DNA of 60,343 nucleotides, from NCBI GenBank assembly GCA_022842465.1, contig JALHPN010000026.1, positions 1-60,343 of the forward strand, in the 5' to 3' direction. The notes beneath the pieces were generated by a model. It saw only the letters and a program-made list of their open reading frames with translations. It was not told where the DNA came from and did not search any database. The stretch is from Polyangiaceae bacterium (GTDB lineage: Bacteria; Myxococcota_A; Polyangia; Polyangiales; Polyangiaceae). Below are positions 28,181-36,599 of the stretch, piece by piece. Position 1 is the stretch's first letter. Every line of letters starts with the position of its first letter. The translations under genes and the position numbers were made by a program.

Positions 28181-28558
28181 ATGACGCGCGCGGCCATCAA
28201 GCACGAAGAGGAGCAGCTGCGAGGCGCGATGCTCGCGGGGGACGTCGAGGTGCTCGAGCGCCTCTTGCACGAAGATCTCCTCTTCCTCGGACCGACGGGC
28301 GCGCTCGTCGGCAAGGCGGACGACCTCGACGCCTACCGGAGCGGCCGCCAGCGCATCACGCGCGTTGCGCCGCGCGAGCTCGTCGTGCAGCTTCATGGCC
28401 CCGACGTCGGCGTCGTGACGGTGATCGCGGAGCTGGAGGGCTCCGTGGACGAGGTCGTGTTCGCCGGGACCTACCGCTACCTCCGCACCTGGCGGCGCGA
28501 GGACAGCCGCTGGCAGGTCGTCGCGGGCGCGGTGATGCGGGTGGCGGAGGCGTCGTAA
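28181..28558 (+). CDS. NTF2-like (SnoaL/DUF4440) protein
   Basis: 125 residues from ATG 28181. The order of helices then curved sheet is that of the NTF2 fold: EEEQLRGAMLAGDVEVLERL, HEDLLFLGPTGALVGKADDLDAYR, VVTVIAELEGSVDEVVFAGTYRY, WQVVAGAVMRV (quoted in part). The DUF4440 branch contains polyketide-cyclase-like enzymes and many uncharacterised stand-alone proteins. Cytoplasmic; no neighbouring pathway to place it. Confidence 0.82.
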   Translation: MTRAAIKHEEEQLRGAMLAGDVEVLERLLHEDLLFLGPTGALVGKADDLDAYRSGRQRITRVAPRELVVQLHGPDVGVVTVIAELEGSVDEVVFAGTYRYLRTWRREDSRWQVVAGAVMRVAEAS

Positions 28559-28588
28559 GCGCTCGGATGACCAGCCGGGCAAGTGGTG

Positions 28589-29407
28589 TCAGCAGCTCGC
28601 CTCGCCGAGCACGCGATCGACGACGGCGAGGAGCTCGACGAACGTCGCGTCGTCGTGGAACCGCGGGCTCTTGGCGAGGCGATCCCGGAGCCACGCGACG
28701 GCGCGGTCGTGGGAGAGGCGACCGCGTCGCGTGGCGGCGTCGTACTTGTCGAGGACGATGACGAGCTTCTCGGCGCGATCGAACGCGGCGTTCTCGCCGA
28801 AGGGCTGCGTGAAGCGCTGGTCGTCGCCGACGATCGTCCTCGGGTTGACGTCCTCGAGCAGGTGGTGCGTCGCGGCGGCCGCGACCGCCTCGGGTGGGAG
28901 GCCGGCCGCCTCCGCGATGGCCAGCGTCCAGCCGCTGTGCAGGTTCCAGAACTGCCGGATGGGCATCGCCGGGTCCACGCCGAGGTCGCGAAAGCAGGCG
29001 ATGCGCGTCTCGGCGTCGCCCGGGAAATGCGTCCGGAGGAAGGCCGTGAGGGGCTGCGTGTCGTCCCGCACGTTCTCGACGGCGAAGACGTCTGCCACGT
29101 AGCGGCGAGCGTCGGCGCCTGCGTGCTCGGGGCCGGTCTTGCCGATGTCCGAGAAGAGGCACGCGAGGACGACGGTCTGCCGCTCGAGCGCGGTGAACGC
29201 TTCGCTGGAGCCCTTCCCGTCGTAGTGCCGGAAGACGCGCTCGGCGTACGACGCCATGCGCCTCGCGTCCTCGAACGTGCTCGAGCGCTCCGCGAGGAGG
29301 CGCATCCGCTCGACGAGCGACTCGCTCGCCGCGCCGAGATCGAAGCCGAGCGCCGCGCAAGCGTCCCGCATGCGCGGGATCGCGCCCTCGTCCTCGTCAT
29401 CCTCCAT
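28589..29407 (-). CDS. HD-domain-like protein with a lost metal-binding His
   Basis: 272 residues from ATG 29407 (frame is open further up to 29527, across the kinase promoter). The helical core follows the HD superfamily: first His candidate in VFRHYDGKG, then ACLFSDIGKTGPEH where the paired His-Asp is read as Ser-Asp, then NLHSGWTLAIAEAAGLP and ATHHLLEDVNP with later His residues. HDIGK is otherwise the usual wording, so the enzyme may have lost phosphohydrolase activity or use a different ligand set. Divergent from the hybrid histidine kinase gene, which suggests a signalling link. Confidence 0.7.
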   Translation of the reverse strand: MEDDEDEGAIPRMRDACAALGFDLGAASESLVERMRLLAERSSTFEDARRMASYAERVFRHYDGKGSSEAFTALERQTVVLACLFSDIGKTGPEHAGADARRYVADVFAVENVRDDTQPLTAFLRTHFPGDAETRIACFRDLGVDPAMPIRQFWNLHSGWTLAIAEAAGLPPEAVAAAATHHLLEDVNPRTIVGDDQRFTQPFGENAAFDRAEKLVIVLDKYDAATRRGRLSHDRAVAWLRDRLAKSPRFHDDATFVELLAVVDRVLGEASC

Positions 29408-29509
29408 ACCGGGAGCGTACGTCGGTTTCGCGCCGCGACCTCGGTCACGCGTCAAGGGGAAGAGCAGGGGACGAGGTCGATCTCGTCCGACCGTCCCTGG
29501 TCGCGGGGG

Positions 29510-29526
29510 TGTGGCATAATGCCACA
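29510..29526. promoter_or_regulatory. 17-bp palindrome abutting a start codon, with -10-like CATAAT
   Basis: TGTGGCATAATGCCACA is a perfect inverted repeat (8-base arms, central A). It ends on the base before ATG 29527. Inside it CATAAT (29515-29520) matches TATAAT at five of six positions and would place transcription start at or within a base of the ATG, so a leaderless mRNA with a repressor-type operator over its -10 box is the simplest reading. Confidence 0.5.
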
Positions 29527-31041
29527 ATGGGTTCCGCGGAGTGGGTTTGGCGAGACGGCGTGTCGTTCGAGGCGCAGCTGTTGGACGTCGTCCAGCAAGC
29601 CGTGATCGTCACGGATGTCGAGGGACGGGTGATCTTCTGGAACGCATTCGCCGAGACGCTCTTCGGATGGCCCCGGGACGAAGCGCTCGGCAAGAGCATC
29701 GTCGAGCTGACGCCTCACGAGAGCTCGCGCGACGAGGCGAGCGCGATCATGAAGCGCCTGGCCGCCGGCGGGAGCTGGGCCGGCGATTTTCGCGTGGGGA
29801 GGAAGGACGGCACGACCTTCACCGCGTTCGTCGTCGACTCGCCGATCCTCGGCCCGGACGGCAAGCTCGCGGGCATCGTCGGCGTCTCCACCGACGTCTC
29901 GGAGCAGCGCGCGCTCGAAGCGCAGCTCCGCCAGGCGAAGCGGATGGAAGTCATCGGCCGACTCGCGGGCGGCGTCGCGCACGACTTCAACAACCTCCTC
30001 ACCGTCGTTCTCGGGAACCTCGATCTGCTCGAGCAATCCGGGGAACTCAGCCCAGCCGGCGCCTCGCTCGTGACGGAGATCTCGGACGCGGCGACGCGTG
30101 CGGCAGGCCTCACGCGCCAGCTCCTCTCGTTCAGCAAGCGAGACATCGTACAGCCCGTCGCGGTCGACGTGGGCGTCGCGATCGCGGCGCTGCAACCGAT
30201 CCTGCGACGGCTCCTGCGCGAGGATGTCGAGCTCTGCTTCGAGCCCGCGCCGACGCCTCTCTTCACGGTGCTCGACCGCGCTCAGCTCGACCAGGTGATC
30301 ATGAACCTCGCGCTGAACGCGCGGGATGCCATGCCGCAGGGCGGGCGGCTCACGATGCGGGTCGCGGCCGTCGACGCCGCGTCGGTCACCGCGAAGGTCG
30401 AGGACGGCGGGCGGTTCGTGCACCTGTCCGTGACCGATACCGGAGGCGGCATCGCGCCCGAGCTCCTCGGAAACGTCTTCGAGCCGTTCTTCACCACGAA
30501 GGGCGACCACGGAACGGGCCTGGGGCTGGCGACCGTCGAAGGCATCGTCGAGAGCGCCGGCGGAGGCGTCGAGGTCGAGAGCCGACCCGGGGAGACCACG
30601 TTCCACGTCTTCTTCCTGCGCGCGGAGGCCCCGAGGAGCGAGCCCGAGTCTCCGACGCCCGACGAACGCGGCCACGTGGCTGCGAAGACTCTTCTCCTCG
30701 TCGAGGACCAGGAACGCCTCCGTCCGCTCCTCGCCCGGGTCCTCGAGGCGGACGGCCATCGCGTGCATGTTGCACAGAGCGCCGAGCACGCGCTCGCGAT
30801 GAGCGTGCACCCCGACGTCGACCTCCTCGTCACCGACATCGTGATGGCAGGCATGAACGGCATCGGTCTTGCGGAGCGCCTCCGCGCCGAACGCCCCGAG
30901 CTGCCGGTCGTCTTCATGACCGGCTACACCGACGACTCCGTCTCGCGGCGCATCATGGAGATGCCGAGCGCGGTCCTCGTCCTCAAGCCTTTTCGTCCTG
31001 ACGAGCTCACCGCCGCCGTGCGTCGGCTCCTCGACGGCTGA
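29527..31041 (+). CDS. PAS-histidine kinase-receiver hybrid
   Basis: 504 residues from ATG 29527; no Shine-Dalgarno precedes it. PAS domain about residues 14-125 (VVQQAVIVTDVEGRVIFWN), HisKA with phosphoacceptor His152 in GGVAHDFNNLL, HATPase with N-box NLALNARDAMP and G-boxes DTGGGIAPELL and GTGLGLATVEG, then a C-terminal receiver (LLLVEDQERLRP, phospho-acceptor Asp437 in LLVTDIVMAGMNG, Lys in VLKPFRP). There is no membrane segment, so it senses a cytoplasmic cue. The receiver has no output domain; phosphorelay to another protein or feedback is expected. Confidence 0.95.
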   Translation: MGSAEWVWRDGVSFEAQLLDVVQQAVIVTDVEGRVIFWNAFAETLFGWPRDEALGKSIVELTPHESSRDEASAIMKRLAAGGSWAGDFRVGRKDGTTFTAFVVDSPILGPDGKLAGIVGVSTDVSEQRALEAQLRQAKRMEVIGRLAGGVAHDFNNLLTVVLGNLDLLEQSGELSPAGASLVTEISDAATRAAGLTRQLLSFSKRDIVQPVAVDVGVAIAALQPILRRLLREDVELCFEPAPTPLFTVLDRAQLDQVIMNLALNARDAMPQGGRLTMRVAAVDAASVTAKVEDGGRFVHLSVTDTGGGIAPELLGNVFEPFFTTKGDHGTGLGLATVEGIVESAGGGVEVESRPGETTFHVFFLRAEAPRSEPESPTPDERGHVAAKTLLLVEDQERLRPLLARVLEADGHRVHVAQSAEHALAMSVHPDVDLLVTDIVMAGMNGIGLAERLRAERPELPVVFMTGYTDDSVSRRIMEMPSAVLVLKPFRPDELTAAVRRLLDG

Positions 31042-31066
31042 CGTCCGGTCCGTGGCCGTGGTCCTG

Positions 31067-31094
31067 GGAGCGCCTCCGACGCGGGACGCGCTCC
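31067..31094. terminator. Possible bidirectional hairpin
   Basis: GGAGCGC (31067-31073) and GCGCTCC (31088-31094) form a 7-base stem with a 14-base loop between the stop codons of the convergent kinase and VOC genes. No T-tract; a terminator role is inferred from position only. Confidence 0.28.
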
Positions 31095-31102
31095 GGAGCG
31101 CC

Positions 31103-31594
31103 TCACCCGCGGAACGCCGCCTCGAGCGCCGCCACGTCGAGCTTCACCATCTTCATCATGGCCTCGGCCACGCGGCGGCCCTTCACGGGGTCGCCGTCGG
31201 TGATCATGTCGTCCAGCGCACGCGGCACGATCTGCCAGCACACGCCGAAGCGGTCGCGGATCCACCCGCACTGCTCCTCGGTGCCGCCGCCTTCGAGCAG
31301 CGCGCTCCAGTAGCGGTCGATCTCCGCCTGATCGTCGCAGAAGACCATGAAGGACACGGCGTGGTTGAACGGGTCGAGCGGTCCGGCGCTGATCGCCTCG
31401 AACCGCTGCCCGAAGAGCGTGAACGACACGATCTTCACCGACCCTGCCGGACCGCTCGGCGAATCGGCGGGCATCGCGTTCACGCGGTCCACGCGTGAGT
31501 CGGGGAAGACCGACGCGTAGAAGCGCGCCGCCTCCTCCGCCTCCTTCGCGTACCAGAGGTGCGGGGCGATCTTCGCGAGGCGCGCCGCGGTCAC
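31103..31594 (-). CDS. VOC family protein (PhnB-like)
   Basis: 163 residues, GTG start sharing a GTGA overlap with the upstream DUF1428 stop. The pattern KIAPHLWYAKEAEEAARFYASVFPDS, FTLFGQRFEAISAGP, FNHAVSFMVFCDDQAEIDRYW (parts) and ERCGWIRDRFGVCWQIVP (here EQCGWIRDRFGVCWQIVP) is the PhnB/3-demethylubiquinone methyltransferase-like branch of the vicinal oxygen chelate superfamily. These dimeric paired beta-alpha-beta-beta-beta proteins have varied or unknown roles. Co-occurs with DUF1428 genes in many genomes. Confidence 0.9.
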   Translation of the reverse strand: MTAARLAKIAPHLWYAKEAEEAARFYASVFPDSRVDRVNAMPADSPSGPAGSVKIVSFTLFGQRFEAISAGPLDPFNHAVSFMVFCDDQAEIDRYWSALLEGGGTEEQCGWIRDRFGVCWQIVPRALDDMITDGDPVKGRRVAEAMMKMVKLDVAALEAAFRG

Positions 31595-31950
31595 GGCTTC
31601 GCCTCCGAGTCCACCATGACCTCGAAGCCGCCGTAGATCATCCGCTTGCCGTCGAACGGCATCGCGACGCCCTTCACGCGCGGATCTTCCATGACCTTCG
31701 CGTTGCCTGCGTCGCGCGCGGCCTTGGACGGCCAGAACACCCAGGAGAACACGACGACCTCGCCCGGCTCGGCCGCGACCGAGCGCTTGAAGTCGGTCAC
31801 CTTGCCGTCGGGGACGTCATCCCCCCAGCACTCGACGATGCGGAGCGCGCCGTTCTCACGCGCGACGCTCGCGAAGAGCTTCGCTTGCTCGAGGTAGGCG
31901 CCCTTCTTGTCCGCGGGAACCGGGACCACGAATCCATCGACGTAGGCCAT
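31591..31950 (-). CDS. DUF1428 family protein
   Basis: 119 residues. GGAGGA lies eight bases before the ATG. MAYVDGFVVPVPADKKGAYL is the family signature; RIVECWGDDVPDGKVTDFKR and VMVDSEAKP also fit. The fold is a ferredoxin-like dimer; function unknown. First gene of a two-gene unit with the VOC protein, translationally coupled by GTGA. Confidence 0.92.
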   Translation of the reverse strand: MAYVDGFVVPVPADKKGAYLEQAKLFASVARENGALRIVECWGDDVPDGKVTDFKRSVAAEPGEVVVFSWVFWPSKAARDAGNAKVMEDPRVKGVAMPFDGKRMIYGGFEVMVDSEAKP

Positions 31951-32438
31951 GAGCTTTCCTCCAGGTTGGGGAGCACGAGGTGCTCGTTCCTACCTTGGAC
32001 TCCGCGAGGAGGCGATTTTCATCGGTCGACGTGCATCTGATGACGCACCCAGCTCGAGGGTGCCCGTCGCCGCACCCCAGGGGCCCGGCGGACGAGGCGG
32101 GCGTCGACGCGTCAGGTGCCCCCGTAGACGGCCGTCGGGATCGGGCCGACGCCGCCGCCGCCCCGTGTCAACGCCGTGCTCGTGCACTTCCCCGCGCCGC
32201 CGTCGCGCGTTCGAGATGGCCAGCCGTTCGAGGCCGACGTCCGCCGAGGAGCCCGCGTCCTCGACCCGCGCCCCCGTGTACGACGTGTCGCCGGGTCGCC
32301 GCTTCGGACCCCCGACCTGTCGAACCCTCGGGCACCCTGCTTCATGGGAGCGCTTCGCGGGCAAGCTCTCACGAACCTGCGCGTCTCGCGTGTTTGGCAC
32401 GCGCGTCGAGCGCCTGAGCTCCGATACACTGTGCCTTG
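31951..32438. other. 488-base stretch without a convincing gene
   Basis: No frame on either strand gives a convincing protein. On the minus strand two pieces in different frames look faintly like the end of a lipoprotein (GARVEDAGSSADVGLERLA around 32270-32210, then KCTSTALTRGGGGVGPIPTA around 32180-32115), which may be a decayed gene. The right part must hold the promoter of the VWA lipoprotein. Confidence 0.3.
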
Positions 32439-33755
32439 ATGGTCGACCCACACGCCGCACTTCGGACGCTTCGACAGGTTGCCCTCACGGGGGTTGCGGC
32501 AGCATCGATCGCGCTTGCGATGCACTGCGGATCATCCAACATGAGCGAGTTCTCGACCGGCTCCGTCTGCGACGAAGCGCTGAAGGGGCTCTGCGGCAGC
32601 CCTTGCGTCGACGACACGGGCTGTCCCGACGGCACGTTCTGCGGAGCGTCGAAGACGTGCACCGCCGAGTGCGTGAGCGGCTCGGCGTGCGCGGGATCGA
32701 CGATGTGCACGTCGCGTGGCCGCTGCGGGGCAGAGACGCTCGGCGGCATTCTCGGCGGCGGAGCCGAAGACGGCGGTAGCAGCAGCGGCGGCTCGAACGG
32801 TGACGCGTGCGCGGACCTCGATCTCACGCTCTCCAAGACGGAACCGACGGTGGTGTTGCTCGTCGATCAGTCCGGGAGCATGACGGCGAGCTTTGGCGGC
32901 GAAACGAGGTGGTCCGCGATCAAGAAGGTCCTCCTCGGCGATCCGGGAGGCGTCGGCAGTCTCATCAAGCCGCTCGAGGGCGAGGTTCGCTTCGGGCTGA
33001 CGATGTTCGCGAATGCGACGAACAACGCGACCTGTCCCGATCTCACCGCCGTTCCTGGAGCGCTCGGCAACTACTCGGCGATCGACGGGGTCTTTCGGCC
33101 GGCGAACACGCGACCGAATACGCCGACCGGCGAGAGCATTCGAGCCGTGGCAGGTCTCGACGCGCAGGGGCAACCGCTTCCGGGTGGCTTCGCCGCGGAG
33201 AACGCGCCGGGCCCGAAGATCATCGTTCTTGCCACGGACGGGGACCCTGACTCGTGCGCCGACCCGACGGCCAACGACGAGCCGACGACGCCCGCGCGCC
33301 GGCGCGCTGCCCAGGACATCACGGTTCTTGCGACCCAGCACGCCTTCACGGCGGGCATCCGCACGTACGTGATCGCCGTGGGTGACGACATCCTCGCGAG
33401 CAACCAACAGGAGATCGCCAACGCCGGTCTCGGCTTCGCACCGAACGGTGGAGCGCTCGCGCCGTTCTACCGTCCTACCGACGGTGCGCAGCTCACGCAG
33501 CAGCTCCGCCAGATCGTCGACGGCGTCCGCTCGTGCACGTTCGCGTTGAACGGCGCAGTGCAGAGCGGCAAGGAGGCGCTGGGTACGGTCTCGCTCAACG
33601 GAGGTGTGCTCACGTTCGGCGCTCCGGACGGATGGAAGCTCAACTCGCCCTCGGAGCTCGAGCTCGTGGGCTCGGCCTGCGAAACGCTCAAGTCGGGGAG
33701 CGACGCGAATGTCTCGGCGAGATTCCCCTGCGACGCCGTGCTCGACGTGCGCTGA
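32439..33755 (+). CDS. VWA-domain lipoprotein
   Basis: 438 residues from ATG 32439. Lipobox SIALAMHC (Cys30) then a Cys-rich, disulfide-type region (CDEALKGLCGSPCVDDTGC, TFCGASKTCTAEC, CTSRGRC), a Gly/Ser linker and a von Willebrand A domain from about residue 120. The MIDAS metal site is intact: DQSGSMT, a Thr in NTRPNTPTGES, and Asp in LATDGDPDSC. VWA domains bind protein partners through the metal ion. This architecture, Cys-rich spacer plus VWA on a lipid anchor, is common and expanded in Polyangia and suggests surface adhesion. Confidence 0.85.
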   Translation: MVDPHAALRTLRQVALTGVAAASIALAMHCGSSNMSEFSTGSVCDEALKGLCGSPCVDDTGCPDGTFCGASKTCTAECVSGSACAGSTMCTSRGRCGAETLGGILGGGAEDGGSSSGGSNGDACADLDLTLSKTEPTVVLLVDQSGSMTASFGGETRWSAIKKVLLGDPGGVGSLIKPLEGEVRFGLTMFANATNNATCPDLTAVPGALGNYSAIDGVFRPANTRPNTPTGESIRAVAGLDAQGQPLPGGFAAENAPGPKIIVLATDGDPDSCADPTANDEPTTPARRRAAQDITVLATQHAFTAGIRTYVIAVGDDILASNQQEIANAGLGFAPNGGALAPFYRPTDGAQLTQQLRQIVDGVRSCTFALNGAVQSGKEALGTVSLNGGVLTFGAPDGWKLNSPSELELVGSACETLKSGSDANVSARFPCDAVLDVR

Positions 33756-33805
33756 ACCCGAGACGGCGCCGGCGCGGTCCGCGAGTGCAGGGGGGCCGCG
33801 CACGG

Positions 33806-35308
33806 TCACTCCGTCGTGAATGTTCCCTTCACGAATTCGGCTGGGTTCGTCTCCGTCGCGTCGACGGCGGCGGCGACGGACGTGACGCGCGAGCATGTCC
33901 CGGTCGGCGCGACCCACCCGACGTCGCTCACGGCGCGCGGCGCACCCTCGAGCTCGAACACGCGCGTCGTCACGGCCTCGGCGGAGACCACGGGCGGCGC
34001 TACCCACCTCACTCCGCACGCGGCGGCGCTTCGCGATCGCACGAAGCGACCCGCGGTCGCGCCGCACGAAGCCGAGCCCAGTCGCCCGGCGACGAGACCT
34101 CCGCCCGTGCACGTGCCGTCCGTCGCGAAGATGACCGCCTCGGGGGCGGCCGGCAGACAACGGAGCGTGCCGTCCGCCGCCCGCGCGAACGAGCAGTCGA
34201 CGCCCTTGTCGCGATCGTGAAAGCCCGGGACGAGCGCGTCACCGCTGCCGTCCGCGACGAGCGCGGGGACGAGGCGCGACGTGCCCTCGGCGCTCCGCGG
34301 GAGAGCGGGGAGCGACGCGGTGACGTCCTCGATCCGCCTTCGGCTCTGCGCGTCCGGAGTGGACGTCAGAAAGCACGACGAGCCTCCCGAGTCGGCGTAG
34401 AGCTGCGCGGGCGTGTCGGGGGTCCACTCCTCGACGGCGTGGACCGCGCGAGCGCAACGCGTGCGCGCGCCTTCGAGGACGAAGCGGGGATCGGTCTTCG
34501 CGCACCTACCGCGCGGGAGCGTGACGTACTCGGCGCGCGTGCAGGACGCATCGGTGTAGCCGAGAGGGTGCGTCTCGGCCTCGTCGGGGACGCAGCGCAG
34601 GGTGCCGTCCTCGAGGCTGCGGAAGTGGCAGTCCGCCTGCCACGCTTCGACTTGCCACCCCACCGTCTGCCGCGCACCGTCCGTGGCGACCGCGATCTTC
34701 TCCGTCAGCCCGTCCTTCGTCACGAGGGCTTCTTCGGCCGAGACGAACGCGGTCCACGGGACGACGTCACCGAGCGCGAGGACGACCGATGCGCCGGCCG
34801 CGATCGGCGACGGGGTGCAGCTCCCCGGCGTGCCCTGGAAGGGCGCCGTCGCGCGACCGAGCACCGGTCGGAAGGCCGGGTCGCGCCGTGCGCATTCGCC
34901 GACGCTGGGCTCCTCGACCGCGACGTAACGCGCGCCCGCCGCGCACTCGGGAAGCTGCGCGACGGGAACCGTACACCCGGCGTCCTCGAACTGGCCGCCC
35001 AGAAACGAGACCGAGACGGCGCTCGGGATGCAGCGAAGCACGCCGCCGACGCGTGCGAACGTGCAGTCCTCGTTCCGCGCCGTGTCGAAGAAGCCGACGT
35101 GAACGCGCGATCCATGCGCCTCCACGAACCTCGCCCGGAGCCGGGCGCCGCTCACGACCGTGGGCCTCGCCGTCGCGCCCGCCGCGCTCTGTGCGTCTGC
35201 GTCGCTCCCGCAACCAGGCGCCGCGAGCGCCGCGAGAGCCGCGCCGAAGGCCGCGTGAGCCGCGGGCGTCCATCGCGCTCGGCGCGGGCCGGTCGAACCT
35301 CTACCCAT
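33806..35308 (-). CDS. Repeat lipoprotein with recurring DC..F....GxLRCxP units
   Basis: 500 residues from ATG 35308. Lipobox AALAAPGC (Cys33). Three units share one signature: NEDCTFARVGGVLRCIPSAV, QADCHFRSLEDGTLRCVPDE and VDCSFARAADGTLRCLPAAP. Each is followed by about 15 residues leading to a second Cys pattern (DAGCTVP, DASCTRA, DGTCTGG) and then a Cys before a conserved Arg/Phe stretch. So a 100-130 residue disulfide-bonded domain is repeated about three times. I know no named family. Surface binding role is an inference. Confidence 0.72.
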   Translation of the reverse strand: MGRGSTGPRRARWTPAAHAAFGAALAALAAPGCGSDADAQSAAGATARPTVVSGARLRARFVEAHGSRVHVGFFDTARNEDCTFARVGGVLRCIPSAVSVSFLGGQFEDAGCTVPVAQLPECAAGARYVAVEEPSVGECARRDPAFRPVLGRATAPFQGTPGSCTPSPIAAGASVVLALGDVVPWTAFVSAEEALVTKDGLTEKIAVATDGARQTVGWQVEAWQADCHFRSLEDGTLRCVPDEAETHPLGYTDASCTRAEYVTLPRGRCAKTDPRFVLEGARTRCARAVHAVEEWTPDTPAQLYADSGGSSCFLTSTPDAQSRRRIEDVTASLPALPRSAEGTSRLVPALVADGSGDALVPGFHDRDKGVDCSFARAADGTLRCLPAAPEAVIFATDGTCTGGGLVAGRLGSASCGATAGRFVRSRSAAACGVRWVAPPVVSAEAVTTRVFELEGAPRAVSDVGWVAPTGTCSRVTSVAAAVDATETNPAEFVKGTFTTE

Positions 35309-35376
35309 GGTCTCCGCCGTCGTGCAGAAGGCGGGCCGTAGGCCGATTCGCGTACTTTCCCGCCAGGAGGACCCCG

Positions 35377-35735
35377 TCACCCCGATCGCGCTGCCCGAGG
35401 TGGCACACGTGTGCCGCCCGCCACCTGCGGGTGATCCGCCACGATCTGCAGGATGCCGAGGAACGCGAGGAGCGCTCCGTTGTGGATCAGGGGACGACCA
35501 TCTGCCCCAAGAAGAAGCACGTGAAGCTCGTGGCGTGGACGATCGCGGGAGCGCGTACCGTCCGCCACGTCGGGAGGACGTTCTCGCGATACGCACCCCC
35601 ACCGAGAACGGCGTCCTCGCCGCGAACATAGCCCCACCTCGAAGCGTTCGCGCCTCGCCCGCGCAGGAGAACGTGGGTCGGAACGAGGAGAAAGAGGAGC
35701 AGTGTCAGCAGGCCGAGCGACATGAGCGTGTCCAT
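35377..35735 (-). pseudogene. Small membrane protein gene broken by a frameshift
   Basis: From ATG 35735 the frame reads a membrane protein (MDTLMSLGLLTLLLFLLVP, later VHATSFTCFFLGQMVVP) and stops at 35487. The preceding frame by one base continues with equally good coding sequence: LIHNGALLAFLGILQIVADH, ending at 35377, with nearly all codon third positions G or C. The switch falls at a run of four C (about 35491-35494); one extra base would restore a protein of about 118 residues with two or three membrane spans. Either a real single-base deletion or a sequencing error. Confidence 0.5.
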
Positions 35736-35927
35736 GATCGCGCCGCCTCTGCACCTGCGAGGGACATGCCGCGCGAGGCCCACACCCTCCTCGGGTGAGA
35801 TCGAGCCGCGCGCGCCGGACCGCCGCGAGACGCGAGTTGACGACGCACATGCCGGAGATTCGTCCTTCGGCGTCGCACACTTGAGAGGCGAGCGGCCCGC
35901 CGCGCGAGACCTCCTTACCTTCGAGGC

Positions 35928-36536
35928 ATGCAGGTCCGCAGCGTCGTCGCCATCTTCTTGCTCGAGTGCCTCGATCCGTCGGAGGACGAAACCTACTGCT
36001 ACGACGATCCGCGGGAGGCCGTCTCGTTCGCCGTCGAGCGCGAGGTGACCGTCACGCCGTCGGCGTCGTGGCGCCTCCCGCCGGACGAGGCGCCCCTCCG
36101 GCGGCCGGGCGAGCTCGCGGAGGAGCGTCGCTTCTCGGAGCGCTTCGACGCGCTCGTCCGCGACCGCGACTTCGCGCTCCAGCACGTCATGGCCGAGTCC
36201 TTCACGACCCGCGTGACGCTGCTCACGATCCCGCGCCCGCGCGAGGCAGGCGTCTTCGAGCTCGCGTCCCTCGGCGCGAGCCTGTGCGAGAACCACGACG
36301 GCGAGCGCACGTGCCGCGTCGCGGAGGGCACCCTCGACGTCCGCCGCGACGACGACGGCGGCGTCGACGTCACTGTGGACGTCAGGGCCGAGGCGTCGCA
36401 GACCGACGGCGTCCAGATGGACGCACGCGTCCAGATCACGAGGCGAACGTGGACCGAGCGCAGGTGCTTTTCGAGGAGCACGGCCGGTGGGTGCGGATGC
36501 GGCGCCTGGGGCGACGGCATGTCGGGCGCGATGTGA
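35928..36536 (+). CDS. Hypothetical protein
   Basis: 202 residues. The start MQVRSVVAIFLLECLDPSED is a weak lipoprotein-like signal with Cys14, followed by acidic residues; without it the protein would be cytoplasmic. The centre has alternating strands (REVTVTPSASWRLP, TRVTLLTIPRP, GVFELASLGASLCENHDGE). The end is Gly/Cys-rich (TAGGCGCGAWGDGMSG). No family recognised. Divergent from the frameshifted membrane gene. Confidence 0.55.
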   Translation: MQVRSVVAIFLLECLDPSEDETYCYDDPREAVSFAVEREVTVTPSASWRLPPDEAPLRRPGELAEERRFSERFDALVRDRDFALQHVMAESFTTRVTLLTIPRPREAGVFELASLGASLCENHDGERTCRVAEGTLDVRRDDDGGVDVTVDVRAEASQTDGVQMDARVQITRRTWTERRCFSRSTAGGCGCGAWGDGMSGAM

Positions 36537-36599
36537 GCTCGCGGGCGTCGGGTCGGCTCCGCGTCATCCCGCGTTCCAGAATGGAGCGTCGCGAGCCGT

